A DNA stretch of 64,000 nucleotides from Streptomyces fuscichromogenes (GTDB lineage Bacteria; Actinomycetota; Actinomycetes; Streptomycetales; Streptomycetaceae): contig NZ_BMML01000016.1 of assembly GCF_014645815.1 (NCBI RefSeq), positions 186,001 to 250,000 on the forward strand, written 5' to 3'. Positions 9,192-18,521 of this stretch are shown here, in pieces. Each line of letters begins with the position of its first letter. Position 1 is the stretch's first letter. Position numbers and translations under genes: made by a program. Below the pieces are notes generated by a model, which was given only the letters and a program-made list of their open reading frames with translations, was not told the DNA's origin and did not search any database.

Positions 9192-9227
9192 GGTGGTGCC
9201 GCCGGGCGTGCGTGCGCCCGGCGGCAC
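9192..9227 (-). terminator. Strong hairpin terminator after the GH87 gene
   Basis: A perfect 15-bp stem (arm TGGTGCCGCCGGGCG) with a 6-nt loop, 12 bp past the stop of the large secreted glucanase. It has no U-tract, which is normal for Streptomyces. It separates the glucanase from the TPR-like gene transcribed in the same direction. Confidence 0.75.
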
Positions 9228-9239
9228 CAGTGGGGCGGT

Positions 9240-12200
9240 TCAGGTGTTCCAGACCTGGAACTCGGAGACCTGTCCGGCCGGCCAGCCGTTGTTCGCCGTG
9301 ATGTCCACCCGGAAGTACCGCTGGGTGGTCGCGGCGAACGTGAGGGTGACCGTGTTGGCTGTGGTGGGGTCGAAGGTGTACGTCGCCGACGACCTGACGG
9401 TGGTGAAGGAGGCGCCGTCGGTGCTGCCCGACAGGGAGAGCGTCTGGTCGCGGGCGCCCCAGCCGGCGGGGAGCTGGAGGACGACGCGGGTCGCGCTCTG
9501 CGCGGAACCGAGGTCGACCTGGACCCACTGCGGGAAGGCGTTGTCGGCGCTCTCCCAGTAGGTGCCCTGGTTGCCGTCCGTGATATTGGACGACGGGTAG
9601 ACGTCGGTGTGGCTGGACTCGGTGGTGGCCGCGCCCGCCGCCAGGTTCCTGCGCACCGTGCCGGCTCCGGTGCCGGTCAGCGCGACCGTGGTCGTGCCGT
9701 TCGACGCGTTGCCGGCGATGCTGAGACCGCCGGTGCGGGTGCCGGACGCGGTGGGCGTGAACGTGACGGCCACCGTGCAGGAGGCGTTCGCCGCGATCGA
9801 CGTCCCGCAGGTGTTGGTCTGCGCGAAGTCGCCCGTGACGGTGATGCCGGAGACGGTCGCCGCCGCGGTACCGGTGTTGGTCACCGTGACCGTCCGCGCG
9901 CTGCTCGCGGTGTTCAGCGCCTGGGTGGGATACGACAGTGACGTCGGGTCGGCCGACAGGGTCGCCGGCGAGGAGCCGCCGGTACTGGGGAAGACCTCCA
10001 GATCGGACAACTGGGCGGCGTTCCACCCGGTGTTGGCGGTGATGTTCACCCGGACGTATCTCGCCGTGGCGGCGCTGAAGGTGATGGTCACCGTGTTGCC
10101 GTCGGCGTTCGGGTCGAAGGTGTACCCGGCCGAGGCCTTGATCGTGGCGAAGCCGGAGCCGTCCGTGGACCCCTGCACCGACAGCGTCTGGGTGCGGGCC
10201 GACCACGCCGTCGTCGGCGGGAGTCTGAGCACGACCTTGCCGACCCCGTAGTTCTGGCCGAGGTCGACCTGTGCCCACTGCGGGAACGAACCGTTGGTGC
10301 CCTCCCAGTACGTCGAGGCGTCCGTGTCGGTGAGGTTGGAGGCGACGTACGGGCTGTTGCTCGAACTCGCCGTCGCCGGACGCCCGGCGGCGATGTCGGT
10401 GGTGCTGTCGATGCCGCTGCCGGACAGGGCGACCACGGTCGGGCTGTTGTTGGCGTTGCTGCTGACGGTCAGGCTGCCGGTGCGCGAGCCGCCGGTGGTG
10501 GGCTTGAATCCGACGCTCACCGTGCAGGAGGCGCCGACCGCGAGGGTGGCGCAGTTGTTGGTCTGGCTGAAGTCGCCGGTCGCCGAGACTCCCGAGACGG
10601 TCGCCGAGGTGGTGCCCGAGTTGGTCACCTTCACCGTCTGCGCGGTGGCCGAGGAGCCGACCACCGTCGCGTCGAAGGTCAGGTTCGCCGGGTCGGTGCT
10701 CAGGACCGGGCCGGGCGCGGTGCCGGTGCCGGAGAGGGCGACCGTGTTGGTGACGCCGCCCGCGCTGACGGTCAGGGCGCCGCCACGGCTGCCGGTCGCG
10801 GTCGGCGCGAACGTCACGCTGACGGTGCACGAGCCGTTCGCCGGGATCGACGAACCGCACGTGTTGGTCTGGGAGTAGTCGCCGCCGGCGGAGACCGACG
10901 AGACGGAAGCGGCGCCGCCGGTCGGGTTGGAGACCGTCACGGTCCGGGCATCGCTGGTCGAACCGGTCGGGACCGAACCGAAGTCGAGCGCGCCGGGGGT
11001 GGCCGTCACGCCTTCGGACGGGTAGGGCGGGAAGACCGGCGCCGGCCACCCACCGCAGTACGGCGTGCCGCTGATGCCGGAGTTGCCGCCGCCGTCGGTG
11101 ACGGTGAAGTTGCCGCCCGAGCAGTTGTACACCGGGGCGGAGTAACCGACGCCGGTGGCCGTGACGTTGGTGAACCTGGCCGCACCGCCGGTCTGTTCCT
11201 GGAGGGCGAAGGTTCCGGTGCCGGCGATGGTCACGTTGTCGAGGTTGACGCCGCTGATGGTGCCCTCGACCCACTGGACGGCTTCGTAGGGACTCTGCTG
11301 GATCAGCGCGTTGGTCACGTTGACGGGTCCGGTGATCGCGCCCTGGCTGCCGTCGAACCACAACGCGCCCACGCCGAACTGCCAGTTCGGGTCGAGGCTG
11401 CCGTCCCGGACCATGGTGTTGCCGGAGATGGTGGTGGTGCCGACGGGCGTCGACGTGAAGCGCTGCCCGACGTGGATGCCGCCGCCCTGGGTGATGCCGC
11501 TGTCCACCACCCGGTTGCCGCTGACGGTGTTGTCGTGGCCGCCGTAGATCGCTATGCCGTTGGCGAGGATCTGCAGGGACACGGTGTTGTCGGAGATCGT
11601 GTCGTCGGCGTCGGCGCCGATGGCGGAGTCCGCCCAGGTGGCGATACCGTCGTCGCCGGTGTTGCGGATGTCGCTGTCGGTCACCTTGGAGTCGGTGACC
11701 GCGCCGTGGAAGTTGATGCCGTCCGCGGTGGTGTCCCGGATGCGCATGCCGCTGAACGTCAGCCCGTCCATCGGCCCGTCCATCCAGGCGCCGACCTTCA
11801 TGTGGTCGATCCACAGGTCGGCGACGGTCGAGTTGCTCAGCGCGCCGCCGATGCCGTTGACCTGGGCGCTGTCGTCACGCTCCTGCACATCGCCGAAGAC
11901 CGCGAAGTTCTGCAGGTGCACGTGGGTGCTGGCCGAGGGCGCGGAGTTGCCGTAGAAGCCGGGGGCCGTGCCGGTGACGGTCGAGTACCACATGCCGGCG
12001 CCGGCGATCGTGACGTTGTTGACGCTGATGTGGCCGGGGATGTCGTAGGTGCCCGGCGGGATCCACACGGTGCCGCCGGGCCCGGCCGAGCTGATCGCGG
12101 CGTTGAAGGCGCTGGTCGCGTCGCTCACGCCGGTCGGGTCGGCGCCCTTGCCGGTCACCGACACCGATCCCGGGGGCGCGGTCAGGGCGGCGCCGACCTG

Positions 12201-12800
12201 CTCGAAGTCGGCGAAGTCGATCGTGTACGAGGAGGCGGTGTCCCCCGGGTCGATCTGCAGCTTGAAGGTCGTGCCCGCCGGATAGGTGGTGGAGAACAGG
12301 CGGTGGGCCTCGTCGTAGAAGTGGTGCGGGTTGCCGCCCGGCGTGTTGGTGAAGGGGTAGCTGCCGTAGTACCAGCTGTAGGCGTTGGTCAGGGTGAAGT
12401 CGGGCTGCTTGACGCCGTTGACGTACAGGGACAGTGCGGCGGTGTAGACCGAGCCGCCCGAGGTGTCGGGGATGCTGTACCGGAAGTTGATCGAGTTGGT
12501 GGCCACCGGTGTGGTGAACGTGACGTACTCGCCGGTGCCCTGGAGCGTCGTCGCCTTCCGGTACGACGCCTCGTCGGCCAGCTGGCCCTGGGTGTGACTC
12601 GGGCCGATGCCGGTGCCGTTGGTGGCGGAGTTCTCCGCCTGCACCTCGACGTACGGCAGACCCGCGCCGCTGCCGCCGGTGGCGGCGGCCGCCGCCCAGG
12701 CGGGTTGGACGGCCAGAGCGACGATGCCGAAGGCGGCCACCATCACGGTGCTGACCACCCACACAAGAGCTCGTCTCAGTTCTCGGATGGAATGGACCAC
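9240..12800 (-). CDS. Secreted GH87-type alpha-1,3-glucanase (mycodextranase) with Ig-like and discoidin modules
   Basis: 1186 residues from GTG 12800 behind a clear GAAAGGAG site. In order: a signal peptide (basic start, hydrophobic core to about residue 34, cut near AWA-A); a CBM6/35-like beta-sandwich (about 50-205, starts VEVQAENS); a right-handed beta-helix (about 215-600); ASPM-like choice-of-anchor D domains at about 640-725, 740-830 and 970-1055; and two F5/8 type C (discoidin) domains at about 835-960 and 1065-1186. In the helix, Asp360 (ADGINFHG) and Asp383/Asp384 (TGDDGIATW) have the same 23-residue spacing as the three catalytic Asp of characterised GH87 enzymes, as I remember them. 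It probably hydrolyses alpha-1,3-glucan of fungal walls or dental-type mutan. It ends at a hairpin terminator. Confidence 0.85.
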   Translation of the reverse strand: MVHSIRELRRALVWVVSTVMVAAFGIVALAVQPAWAAAAATGGSGAGLPYVEVQAENSATNGTGIGPSHTQGQLADEASYRKATTLQGTGEYVTFTTPVATNSINFRYSIPDTSGGSVYTAALSLYVNGVKQPDFTLTNAYSWYYGSYPFTNTPGGNPHHFYDEAHRLFSTTYPAGTTFKLQIDPGDTASSYTIDFADFEQVGAALTAPPGSVSVTGKGADPTGVSDATSAFNAAISSAGPGGTVWIPPGTYDIPGHISVNNVTIAGAGMWYSTVTGTAPGFYGNSAPSASTHVHLQNFAVFGDVQERDDSAQVNGIGGALSNSTVADLWIDHMKVGAWMDGPMDGLTFSGMRIRDTTADGINFHGAVTDSKVTDSDIRNTGDDGIATWADSAIGADADDTISDNTVSLQILANGIAIYGGHDNTVSGNRVVDSGITQGGGIHVGQRFTSTPVGTTTISGNTMVRDGSLDPNWQFGVGALWFDGSQGAITGPVNVTNALIQQSPYEAVQWVEGTISGVNLDNVTIAGTGTFALQEQTGGAARFTNVTATGVGYSAPVYNCSGGNFTVTDGGGNSGISGTPYCGGWPAPVFPPYPSEGVTATPGALDFGSVPTGSTSDARTVTVSNPTGGAASVSSVSAGGDYSQTNTCGSSIPANGSCTVSVTFAPTATGSRGGALTVSAGGVTNTVALSGTGTAPGPVLSTDPANLTFDATVVGSSATAQTVKVTNSGTTSATVSGVSATGDFSQTNNCATLAVGASCTVSVGFKPTTGGSRTGSLTVSSNANNSPTVVALSGSGIDSTTDIAAGRPATASSSNSPYVASNLTDTDASTYWEGTNGSFPQWAQVDLGQNYGVGKVVLRLPPTTAWSARTQTLSVQGSTDGSGFATIKASAGYTFDPNADGNTVTITFSAATARYVRVNITANTGWNAAQLSDLEVFPSTGGSSPATLSADPTSLSYPTQALNTASSARTVTVTNTGTAAATVSGITVTGDFAQTNTCGTSIAANASCTVAVTFTPTASGTRTGGLSIAGNASNGTTTVALTGTGAGTVRRNLAAGAATTESSHTDVYPSSNITDGNQGTYWESADNAFPQWVQVDLGSAQSATRVVLQLPAGWGARDQTLSLSGSTDGASFTTVRSSATYTFDPTTANTVTLTFAATTQRYFRVDITANNGWPAGQVSEFQVWNT

Positions 12801-13677
12801 TTACCACTCCTTTCATCCGCCAGAGAGGGAGGGATGTGACGCGAGGGGACCGTAATGTCATCGACAAGATCACGCAAGAACTAGACAGAACATTGCAACA
12901 ACAAAAATCCAGCCCGCAAGATCTAATGCATCACCGGGACCATGGAGCGGCAGGTCGGCCGACCGGCGGCGTTCACCCTCTACGCCGACCCGACTGCACC
13001 CCCCAGACACTCCATGCAAGTTCCTTCTCAAACTCTGCAAATTTCGGATACCGGTCGACGGCCGGGGGTCAGGGGCGGTCGAGGAGTGCCGCGGACCGGT
13101 ACGGCGCCCCCGAACTCGGGCGTGTCCGGCTTCACCGAGACGACCGCCGCCAACAGGCGCCGATCCCGCGCGCACCCGTTCCCCGCGACCGCGACCGCGT
13201 CTCGAAAGCCCGCTCCTCGCCCGAGCCGCACCGTCTCCGGGGCGCTGAGCGCCTCCCCCGGAGACGGTCGACCCAAGGGCGCGAGCACCACCGCGGAGTG
13301 CTCTCAAGGTCCGGCGGAGAGTGCGTACGGCACCGCTCCCGTCGGCTCCCGGGTCCTCAATTCGGTTTGTCGTCGGGGGCCTTGGGCCACGGCGTCTTGA
13401 CGCACGCCGAAACGGAGGGCACGCTGATCACGATGCATTCCGGAGTTGCGCAAGTCAGCGCATGAGCGTGTCGGTGCAAGGCAGAGACGGTATTTCTCCT
13501 TCAGACGGCACAGCGCGCTCACAGCAGAGGAACTGACCAACCGGAGCGTCCTGGAACGGACTTCCTCCCTCGCAGCGACCTCTTCTCCGCACTCGTTTCT
13601 CCATTCCCCCAGGCACAGTGCTCGACAGCGCCGTTGTTCTGATGAGAAAACGTTGTCAAAGGAATCTGGAGCGAGCC
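12801..13677. other. Non-coding gap before the pyrrole cluster
   Basis: About 877 bp with no convincing gene; the open frames here lack family motifs and are Arg/Ser/Pro-rich shadows. The left 130 bp is AT-rich and should hold the promoter of the glucanase reading leftward (on the minus strand TTTTTG, an 18-bp spacer and TAGTTC are possible -35/-10 boxes). The right end carries the leader and ribosome site (GGAGCGAGCC) of the first KASIII-like gene. This is the natural place for the cluster's main promoter. Confidence 0.5.
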
Positions 13678-14733
13678 ATGAAGGCGTCCGATGTCCTGAT
13701 CAGCGGCTTGGGTGCCTTTCTGCCCGACCGGGTACCCATGGAGTGGGCGGTCGAGCGGGGGCTGATCGATCCGGCCGCCGCGGCAGAATACGGAATCACG
13801 AGCGTCACCGTCGCGGGCGATATCCCGGCGCCCGAGATGGCGGTGCGGGCGTCTCGCCAGGCGCTCGAACGGGCCGGGCAGAATCCGGCGTCCCTGAGCT
13901 TATTACTCTACGTCAGCGTGTGGTATCAGGGCCCGCACGGCTGGTGTCCGCAGTATTACGTGCAGCGGCACACGGGCGCGGGCCGGGCCACCGCCGCCGA
14001 GGTCAGACAGGGCTGCATGGGAATGTTCTCCGCCCTGGAACTCGCGGCGGGTCATCTCATGGCCTCGGCCGACCACGAAGCGGCTCTGGTCACCTCCGGC
14101 GACAACTTCACCTCGGACCTGCTCGAACGCTGGCGTTTCAGCCCGCACTTCGTCATGGGTGACGCGGGCTCGGCCGTCGTCCTCAGCCGACGCGAGGGGT
14201 TCGCCCGGCTCAAGTCCGTCAACGCGGTCACGCTCCCCGAGTACGAGTCCATGCACCGCGGACCCGAGCCCCTGTTCCCGCCGGGAGCCGGCCGACCGGG
14301 CAGGCTCGACTTCGGCGACTCCAAAGACCGCTGGCTGGACGGCCCGGACCGGGATCCGGCCGGCCCGCTGAGGCTCGTGGCCGCGCAGGACGAACTCGTC
14401 AGCCGCACCCTCGACGAGGCGGGCATCACGATGGCCGACGTCACCCGCGTCGCCTATGCCAACGGGTCCCGGGAGCGTGTCGAGGGACGCGCGATGGTGC
14501 CGCTCGGCCTGCCGATGTCCCTCTCGACGTGGGAACAGGGGCGCACCGTCGGCCATATCGGCGCCAGCGACCAGGTGGTGGCGCTCGAACAGCTGCTGCT
14601 CTGCGGCGAACTGCGGCGCGGGGACCATTTCCTGATGCTCGGCGTAGGACCCGGACTGAACATCGCGTGCGCCGTGATCGAGATCGTCGGAACTCCGCAC
14701 TGGTCCGCCGCCCGTCCCGCCAACGCCGCGTGA
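13678..14733 (+). CDS. KASIII-like condensing or acyl-transferring enzyme (first of two)
   Basis: 351 residues from ATG 13678. The thiolase fold is recognisable: nucleophile Cys113 in RQGCMGMFSALELA, and a C-terminal His293 in GHIGASDQ. The usual FabH HQAN histidine position reads VAYANGSRE, so the classic Cys-His-Asn triad is altered. This matches the acyl-transferring branch of KASIII homologues in antibiotic clusters (CloN2, CerJ and ChlB3 types) better than a fatty-acid FabH. It likely moves a pyrrolyl group between carriers or to or from the PKS. Two consecutive TTA codons at residues 75-76 (13900-13905) make its translation strongly dependent on the bldA tRNA. It is the first gene of the cluster, 10 bp before the dehydrogenase. 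Confidence 0.85.
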   Translation: MKASDVLISGLGAFLPDRVPMEWAVERGLIDPAAAAEYGITSVTVAGDIPAPEMAVRASRQALERAGQNPASLSLLLYVSVWYQGPHGWCPQYYVQRHTGAGRATAAEVRQGCMGMFSALELAAGHLMASADHEAALVTSGDNFTSDLLERWRFSPHFVMGDAGSAVVLSRREGFARLKSVNAVTLPEYESMHRGPEPLFPPGAGRPGRLDFGDSKDRWLDGPDRDPAGPLRLVAAQDELVSRTLDEAGITMADVTRVAYANGSRERVEGRAMVPLGLPMSLSTWEQGRTVGHIGASDQVVALEQLLLCGELRRGDHFLMLGVGPGLNIACAVIEIVGTPHWSAARPANAA

Positions 14734-14743
14734 AAGGCGTCTC

Positions 14744-15889
14744 ATGGACTTCAGCCTGAGCGCTCGGCAGAAAGAGCGCTACGCGCGGACGAAAGCAGCC
14801 GCGGAGGGACTTCCCACGGATTCCGCCGCCGCCGGATTACGCCGGGAGCAGTGGAAGGAACTCGTCTGGAAGAGACCGGCCGGCCTGGGACTGCTCGGCG
14901 CGGCCGTCCCCGAGGAGCACGGCGGTGCGGGTTTCGGCGCGCTGGACACGGCCCTTCTGTACGAGGCCGCCGGCGAGGGCGGCGCGGACACCGGACTGCT
15001 CTTCGCCGCCGCGGCCCATCTCTTCGCCTGTGTCCGGCCGGTGCTGGAATTCGCGCTCCCGCAGACCAGGAAAGCGCTGCTGCCCGGCCTGTGCGCGGGA
15101 GAACTGATCGCGGGGAACGCCATGACGGAACCGGAGTCGGGATCGGACGTCTCCCGATTGACGACCCGGGCCACCAGGGTCGACGGCGGATATCTCCTCG
15201 ACGGGGTCAAGAGCTTCGTCAGCAACGGCCCGGTCGCCGATCTCTACGTCACCTATGCGACCACGGATCCGGAAGGCGGCTATTTCGGCTCCACCGCCTT
15301 CGCCGTGGACCGTGACTCCCCCGGTCTGGAAGCCGGCGCGCCGCTGGCGAAGACCGCGCTGGCTGCCTGTCAGGCCGGCGAAGTGGTGTTCACCCGCTGC
15401 TTCGTGCCGGACGACCGGGTGCTGGGCAGCCCCGGCCAGGGGCAGTTGGTGTTCCAGACGTCCATGCAGTGGGAGCGGTCCTGCCTGTTCGCCATCTATC
15501 TGGGCCAGCAGGAGCGCGTCGTCCGGCGCTGCGTGCAACACGTGCGGGAGCGGCGGCAGTTCGGGAAGCGGCTCGCCGATCTCCAGCCGGTCGCGGACCG
15601 GCTGGCGGACATGAGGCTACGGCTGGAGAGCGGGCGGCTCCTGCTCTACCGGGCCTGTGCCGGGATCGACGGCGGCGAGGACACCTCCCTCTGGGTGGCC
15701 CTGGCGAAGCTGGCCGTGTCCGAGGCCGCGGTCGCCACCGCGCTGGACGCCGGCCGGATCTTCGGGGGCCGGGCCTTCCTGGCGGAGTACGGGATCGAGG
15801 AGCACGTGCGCGACGCCCTTCCCGCCACGACCTTCTCCGGCACCTCCGACATCCAACGCCGGCTGATCGCCCAGGAGATGGGACTGTGA
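14744..15889 (+). CDS. Acyl-CoA dehydrogenase family, probable prolyl-S-carrier dehydrogenase (PltE/CloN3 type)
   Basis: 381 residues, the normal ACAD length. Motifs: AMTEPESGSDVS (flavin and substrate loop), a GTSDIQRRLIAQEMGL C-terminus, and RRQFGKRLADLQ. The usual MCAD base in the YEGTSD position is absent (FSGTSD); instead Glu244 sits in MQWERSCLFA, the location of the base in isovaleryl-CoA and prolyl-PCP dehydrogenases. Together with the neighbouring ligase, carrier and halogenase, this supports FAD-dependent oxidation of L-prolyl-S-carrier to pyrrolyl-2-carboxyl-S-carrier. A TTA codon is at residue 32 (14837). It overlaps the next gene by 4 nt (GTGA). Confidence 0.88.
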   Translation: MDFSLSARQKERYARTKAAAEGLPTDSAAAGLRREQWKELVWKRPAGLGLLGAAVPEEHGGAGFGALDTALLYEAAGEGGADTGLLFAAAAHLFACVRPVLEFALPQTRKALLPGLCAGELIAGNAMTEPESGSDVSRLTTRATRVDGGYLLDGVKSFVSNGPVADLYVTYATTDPEGGYFGSTAFAVDRDSPGLEAGAPLAKTALAACQAGEVVFTRCFVPDDRVLGSPGQGQLVFQTSMQWERSCLFAIYLGQQERVVRRCVQHVRERRQFGKRLADLQPVADRLADMRLRLESGRLLLYRACAGIDGGEDTSLWVALAKLAVSEAAVATALDAGRIFGGRAFLAEYGIEEHVRDALPATTFSGTSDIQRRLIAQEMGL

Positions 15890-17466
15890 GCCTCTACAGC
15901 CTGGTGGTCGACGCGGCCGCACGGACGCCGCGCGCGCTCGCGGTCCACGACCTGGTCACCGGCCTCGACTACGGCACGCTGGACGCACGGGCCGACGCGT
16001 ACCTGGCCGCGCTGCGCGGACGCGGCGTCCGGCCGGGCGACCGTGTCCTGGTGTGGACGGACAAGACGACCGAAGCGGTGGCCGTCGCCCAGGCGGTGTT
16101 GCGGTGCGGCGCGGTCCATGTCCCGGTCCCGCGGAGCAATCCCCGGGAGCGGGTGGCCCGGATCGCCGCGGACGCCCGCCCGGCACTGATCGTCACGGAC
16201 CACGACGACCGCGTCCCCGGCACGGTCTGCGTACCCTGCGCGGACCTCGTCCGGGAAGCGGAGCCTCGCAGGGAAACGGAGCCTCGCAGGGAAACGGAGC
16301 CTCCCCGGATGACGGGGCCCCGCCCGGAAGCGGAGCCTTCCCGGGAGACGGAGCCCCGCCCGCAGACGGAGCCTCCCCGGCAGCCGGAGCCCCGCTCGAA
16401 GGTGGCGTCCGGCCCGGCCACCGCGCATCATCCGGTCCGCCTCTCCGACCCGGCCTACATCCTCTACACCTCCGGGTCGACGGGGACGCCGAAGGGCGTC
16501 TGCCTGAGCCACGGGAACGCGCTCGCGTTCGTCGACTGGGCGTGCCGGGAGCTGGCGCTCACCGCGGCCGACCGGCTGGCGAACCACGCCGCGTTCGGTT
16601 TCGACCTGTCGGTCCTCGACCTCTACGGAGCCTTCCGGGCCGGCGCCTCGGTGCACCTCGTCGGCGAGACGCTCGCCCAGGCCGCGGGACCGCTGGTCGA
16701 CTTCCTGCTGGAGCGCCGGATCACGGTCTGGTACTCGGTGCCCTCCGCACTGGTGCTGATGGCCGAGTACGGCGAGCTGCTGGAGCGCGGTCCGGGGGCG
16801 CTGCGCACGTGCGTCTTCGCCGGCGAACCCTTTCCGCTGAAGCGTTTGCAGGACCTGCGCCGCGCCTGGCCCGGCGTCCGGATGCTCAACTGGTACGGAC
16901 CGACGGAGACCAACGTGTGCACCTCGTACGAGGTGACGGCCGCCGACCTCGCGCGCACCACCCCCGTCCCGATCGGATCGCCCGCCGCCGGAGACCGGGT
17001 CTGGCTGGCCGACGACGGCGAGATCCTGGTCAGCGGCCCGACCGTGATGCTCGGCTACTGGGGCGGGGAGCCCCAGGCCGGTCCGTACCGCACCGGTGAT
17101 CTCGGCCGGTACGACGCCGGCGGTCTGCTGGAGTACCGGGGCCGGGCCGACGACATGGCGAAGATCCGCGGCTACCGGATCGAGCCGGCCGAGGTGGCCG
17201 GCGTGCTCGTCGCGCACGAGGCGGTGCGGGACGCGGCGGTGCTCGTCGTGGGCACCGGTCCGGACGCCCGGTTACAGGCCTTCGTGGTCCCCGAGACCGG
17301 CCGGACGCCCGGACTCGTGGAGCTGCGCCGGCACTGCGCGGCCTTCCTGCCGCCGTACATGACCGTCGACGCCGTGCACGTGGTCGACGGATTTCCCCGC
17401 ACCCCCAACGGCAAGGTCGACCGTGCCGCGCTCGGCGGCCTGGTGGCGCGGGGAGTGCGCGCATGA
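15886..17466 (+). CDS. Adenylating ligase, probable L-prolyl-AMP ligase (PltF/CloN4 type)
   Basis: 526 residues from GTG 15886, overlapping the dehydrogenase stop. ANL-superfamily motifs: A3 YILYTSGSTGTPKG, A5 NWYGPTETN, A7 YRTGDLGRY, A8 GRADDMAKIRGYRIEP, and A10 PNGKVDR with the catalytic Lys. It is a free-standing A domain with no carrier attached, as expected for an enzyme that loads a separate carrier protein. By context the substrate is L-proline; I could not verify the pocket code. It is odd in carrying a roughly 50-residue Arg/Glu/Pro repeat insert at about 123-172, before A3. A TTA codon is at residue 463. The next gene overlaps by ATGA. Confidence 0.87.
   Translation: MSLYSLVVDAAARTPRALAVHDLVTGLDYGTLDARADAYLAALRGRGVRPGDRVLVWTDKTTEAVAVAQAVLRCGAVHVPVPRSNPRERVARIAADARPALIVTDHDDRVPGTVCVPCADLVREAEPRRETEPRRETEPPRMTGPRPEAEPSRETEPRPQTEPPRQPEPRSKVASGPATAHHPVRLSDPAYILYTSGSTGTPKGVCLSHGNALAFVDWACRELALTAADRLANHAAFGFDLSVLDLYGAFRAGASVHLVGETLAQAAGPLVDFLLERRITVWYSVPSALVLMAEYGELLERGPGALRTCVFAGEPFPLKRLQDLRRAWPGVRMLNWYGPTETNVCTSYEVTAADLARTTPVPIGSPAAGDRVWLADDGEILVSGPTVMLGYWGGEPQAGPYRTGDLGRYDAGGLLEYRGRADDMAKIRGYRIEPAEVAGVLVAHEAVRDAAVLVVGTGPDARLQAFVVPETGRTPGLVELRRHCAAFLPPYMTVDAVHVVDGFPRTPNGKVDRAALGGLVARGVRA
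16252..16398 (+). repeat. In-frame Arg-Glu-Pro repeat insert in the adenylating ligase
   Basis: Tandem imperfect units of about 18 bp (variants of GGAAACGGAGCCTCGCAG) encode repeats of the form REAEPRRETEPRRETEPP and so on to RQPEP. The total is about 147 bp and it stays in frame. It lies in a loop before the phosphate-binding motif, where length change should be tolerated. Confidence 0.7.
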
Positions 17467-18203
17467 CCGGCGGCACGGCCTGGGACGCGTTCTGGTCGGC
17501 GCTCCCCGCCGAGCCCGGAGCCGCCCTGTGGGACTCGGCGCCCCGGCTGACCGCCGAGCGGCACCTGCCGCTGTTCCGTGACCATGCCGACCCCGCGCTG
17601 CCGCTGGTCGACCTCGGGTGCGGCAGCGGCCGGCAGACGCAGTGGCTGGCACGGCACTTCCGGCGGGTGGTCGGGGTCGACATCGCCGAGGCCGCCGTGC
17701 AGCTGGCCGAGGCCACGCACCCGGCGCCCAACGTCGCCTACCGCCGCGCCGACCTGCTCGGCCGGGACACCGCGGCGGCGCTGCACGCGGAGCTCGGTGA
17801 CGTCAACGTCTATCTGCGCGGTGTGCTGCACCAGCTCGCCCCGGACGACCGCACCAGGATGCTGGCGGCGATCAGGTGTCTGCTGGGCGGGGCCGGGGTC
17901 CTGTTCGCGCAGGAGCTGACCGAGCGCACCGGTTGGTACGTCGCGGAGTTGCTCGCCGGGGGTGCCCACCTGCCGAAGACGGCGGGTCTCGCGGCCCGCT
18001 TCGGGTTCGGCGCCCGGGTCGCTCCCGCGCACGACGGCCGGCTGCGGCTGCTGTTCGAGGAGAACGGATTCGACGTCGTGGCCGACGGCGACATCCCCCT
18101 GCACACCACGGAGCGCACGCCCGACGGACGGCCGCTGGAACTGCCGACGAGGTACCTCGTGGCGCGCGCACCGGCTCGGCTCTCACCTCCGGAGGAGACA
18201 TGA
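17463..18203 (+). CDS. Class I SAM-dependent methyltransferase
   Basis: 246 residues. Motif I is VDLGCGSGRQTQWLARHF and the acidic ribose-binding residue follows in VVGVDIAEAAVQL; motif IV-like VNVYLRGVLHQLAPDDR and a C-terminal LFEENGFDVV strand are also present. There are no membrane or signal features. It sits inside the pyrrole operon with 4-nt overlaps on both sides. The likely job is methylation of the pyrrole or the polyketide product; the target atom is unknown. Clorobiocin-type clusters use a radical-SAM enzyme for 5-methylation, so this is a different methylation chemistry. Confidence 0.82.
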   Translation: MTGGTAWDAFWSALPAEPGAALWDSAPRLTAERHLPLFRDHADPALPLVDLGCGSGRQTQWLARHFRRVVGVDIAEAAVQLAEATHPAPNVAYRRADLLGRDTAAALHAELGDVNVYLRGVLHQLAPDDRTRMLAAIRCLLGGAGVLFAQELTERTGWYVAELLAGGAHLPKTAGLAARFGFGARVAPAHDGRLRLLFEENGFDVVADGDIPLHTTERTPDGRPLELPTRYLVARAPARLSPPEET

Positions 18204-18478
18204 CGGACCTTGAACGGGCGGCCCTGCTGGACCAGTTGCTCCGCTATGTGCGCGAGGAACTCGAAACGGGCCTGCCCGCCGACCAGATCACCCCGGGCAG
18301 CCCGCTGCTGGAGACGGGAGTGCTGGACTCGGTCCGCACCGCCCGCCTGCTGGCGCACATCCGCACCGCCCACGACGTCCGGGTGCCGCCCGTGCACATG
18401 ACCGGTGAGCACTTCCGCACGCTGGAGACGATCACCGACCTGATCCTGCTGCTCCGTTCGCGGGCCGCCTCCCTCTGA
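18200..18478 (+). CDS. Discrete acyl/peptidyl carrier protein (PltL/CloN5 type)
   Basis: 92 residues with the phosphopantetheine attachment Ser in TGVLDSVRTARLL and the usual four-helix pattern (RYVREEL...ITPGSPLLETG...LLAHIRTAHDV...LETITDLILLLRS). It follows GGAGGAGAC and overlaps the methyltransferase stop (ATGA). In the inferred pathway it receives L-proline from the adenylating ligase and then presents prolyl, pyrrolyl and chloropyrrolyl groups to the dehydrogenase and halogenase. A 43-bp gap containing a direct repeat of CTGACTGG separates it from the halogenase. Confidence 0.88.
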   Translation: MTDLERAALLDQLLRYVREELETGLPADQITPGSPLLETGVLDSVRTARLLAHIRTAHDVRVPPVHMTGEHFRTLETITDLILLLRSRAASL

Positions 18479-18521
18479 CCTGCCGACCGGCTGACCGGCT
18501 GACTGGCTGACTGGAGAACAG

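Noticed and set aside
9079..11814. 911-codon minus-strand frame inside the glucanase
   Set aside because: Arg/His/Gly-rich shadow of the GH87 gene, whose frame has signal peptide and recognisable domains.
12836..13465. Open frames in the gap before the pyrrole cluster
   Set aside because: No family motif, no ribosome site and biased composition; treated as non-coding.
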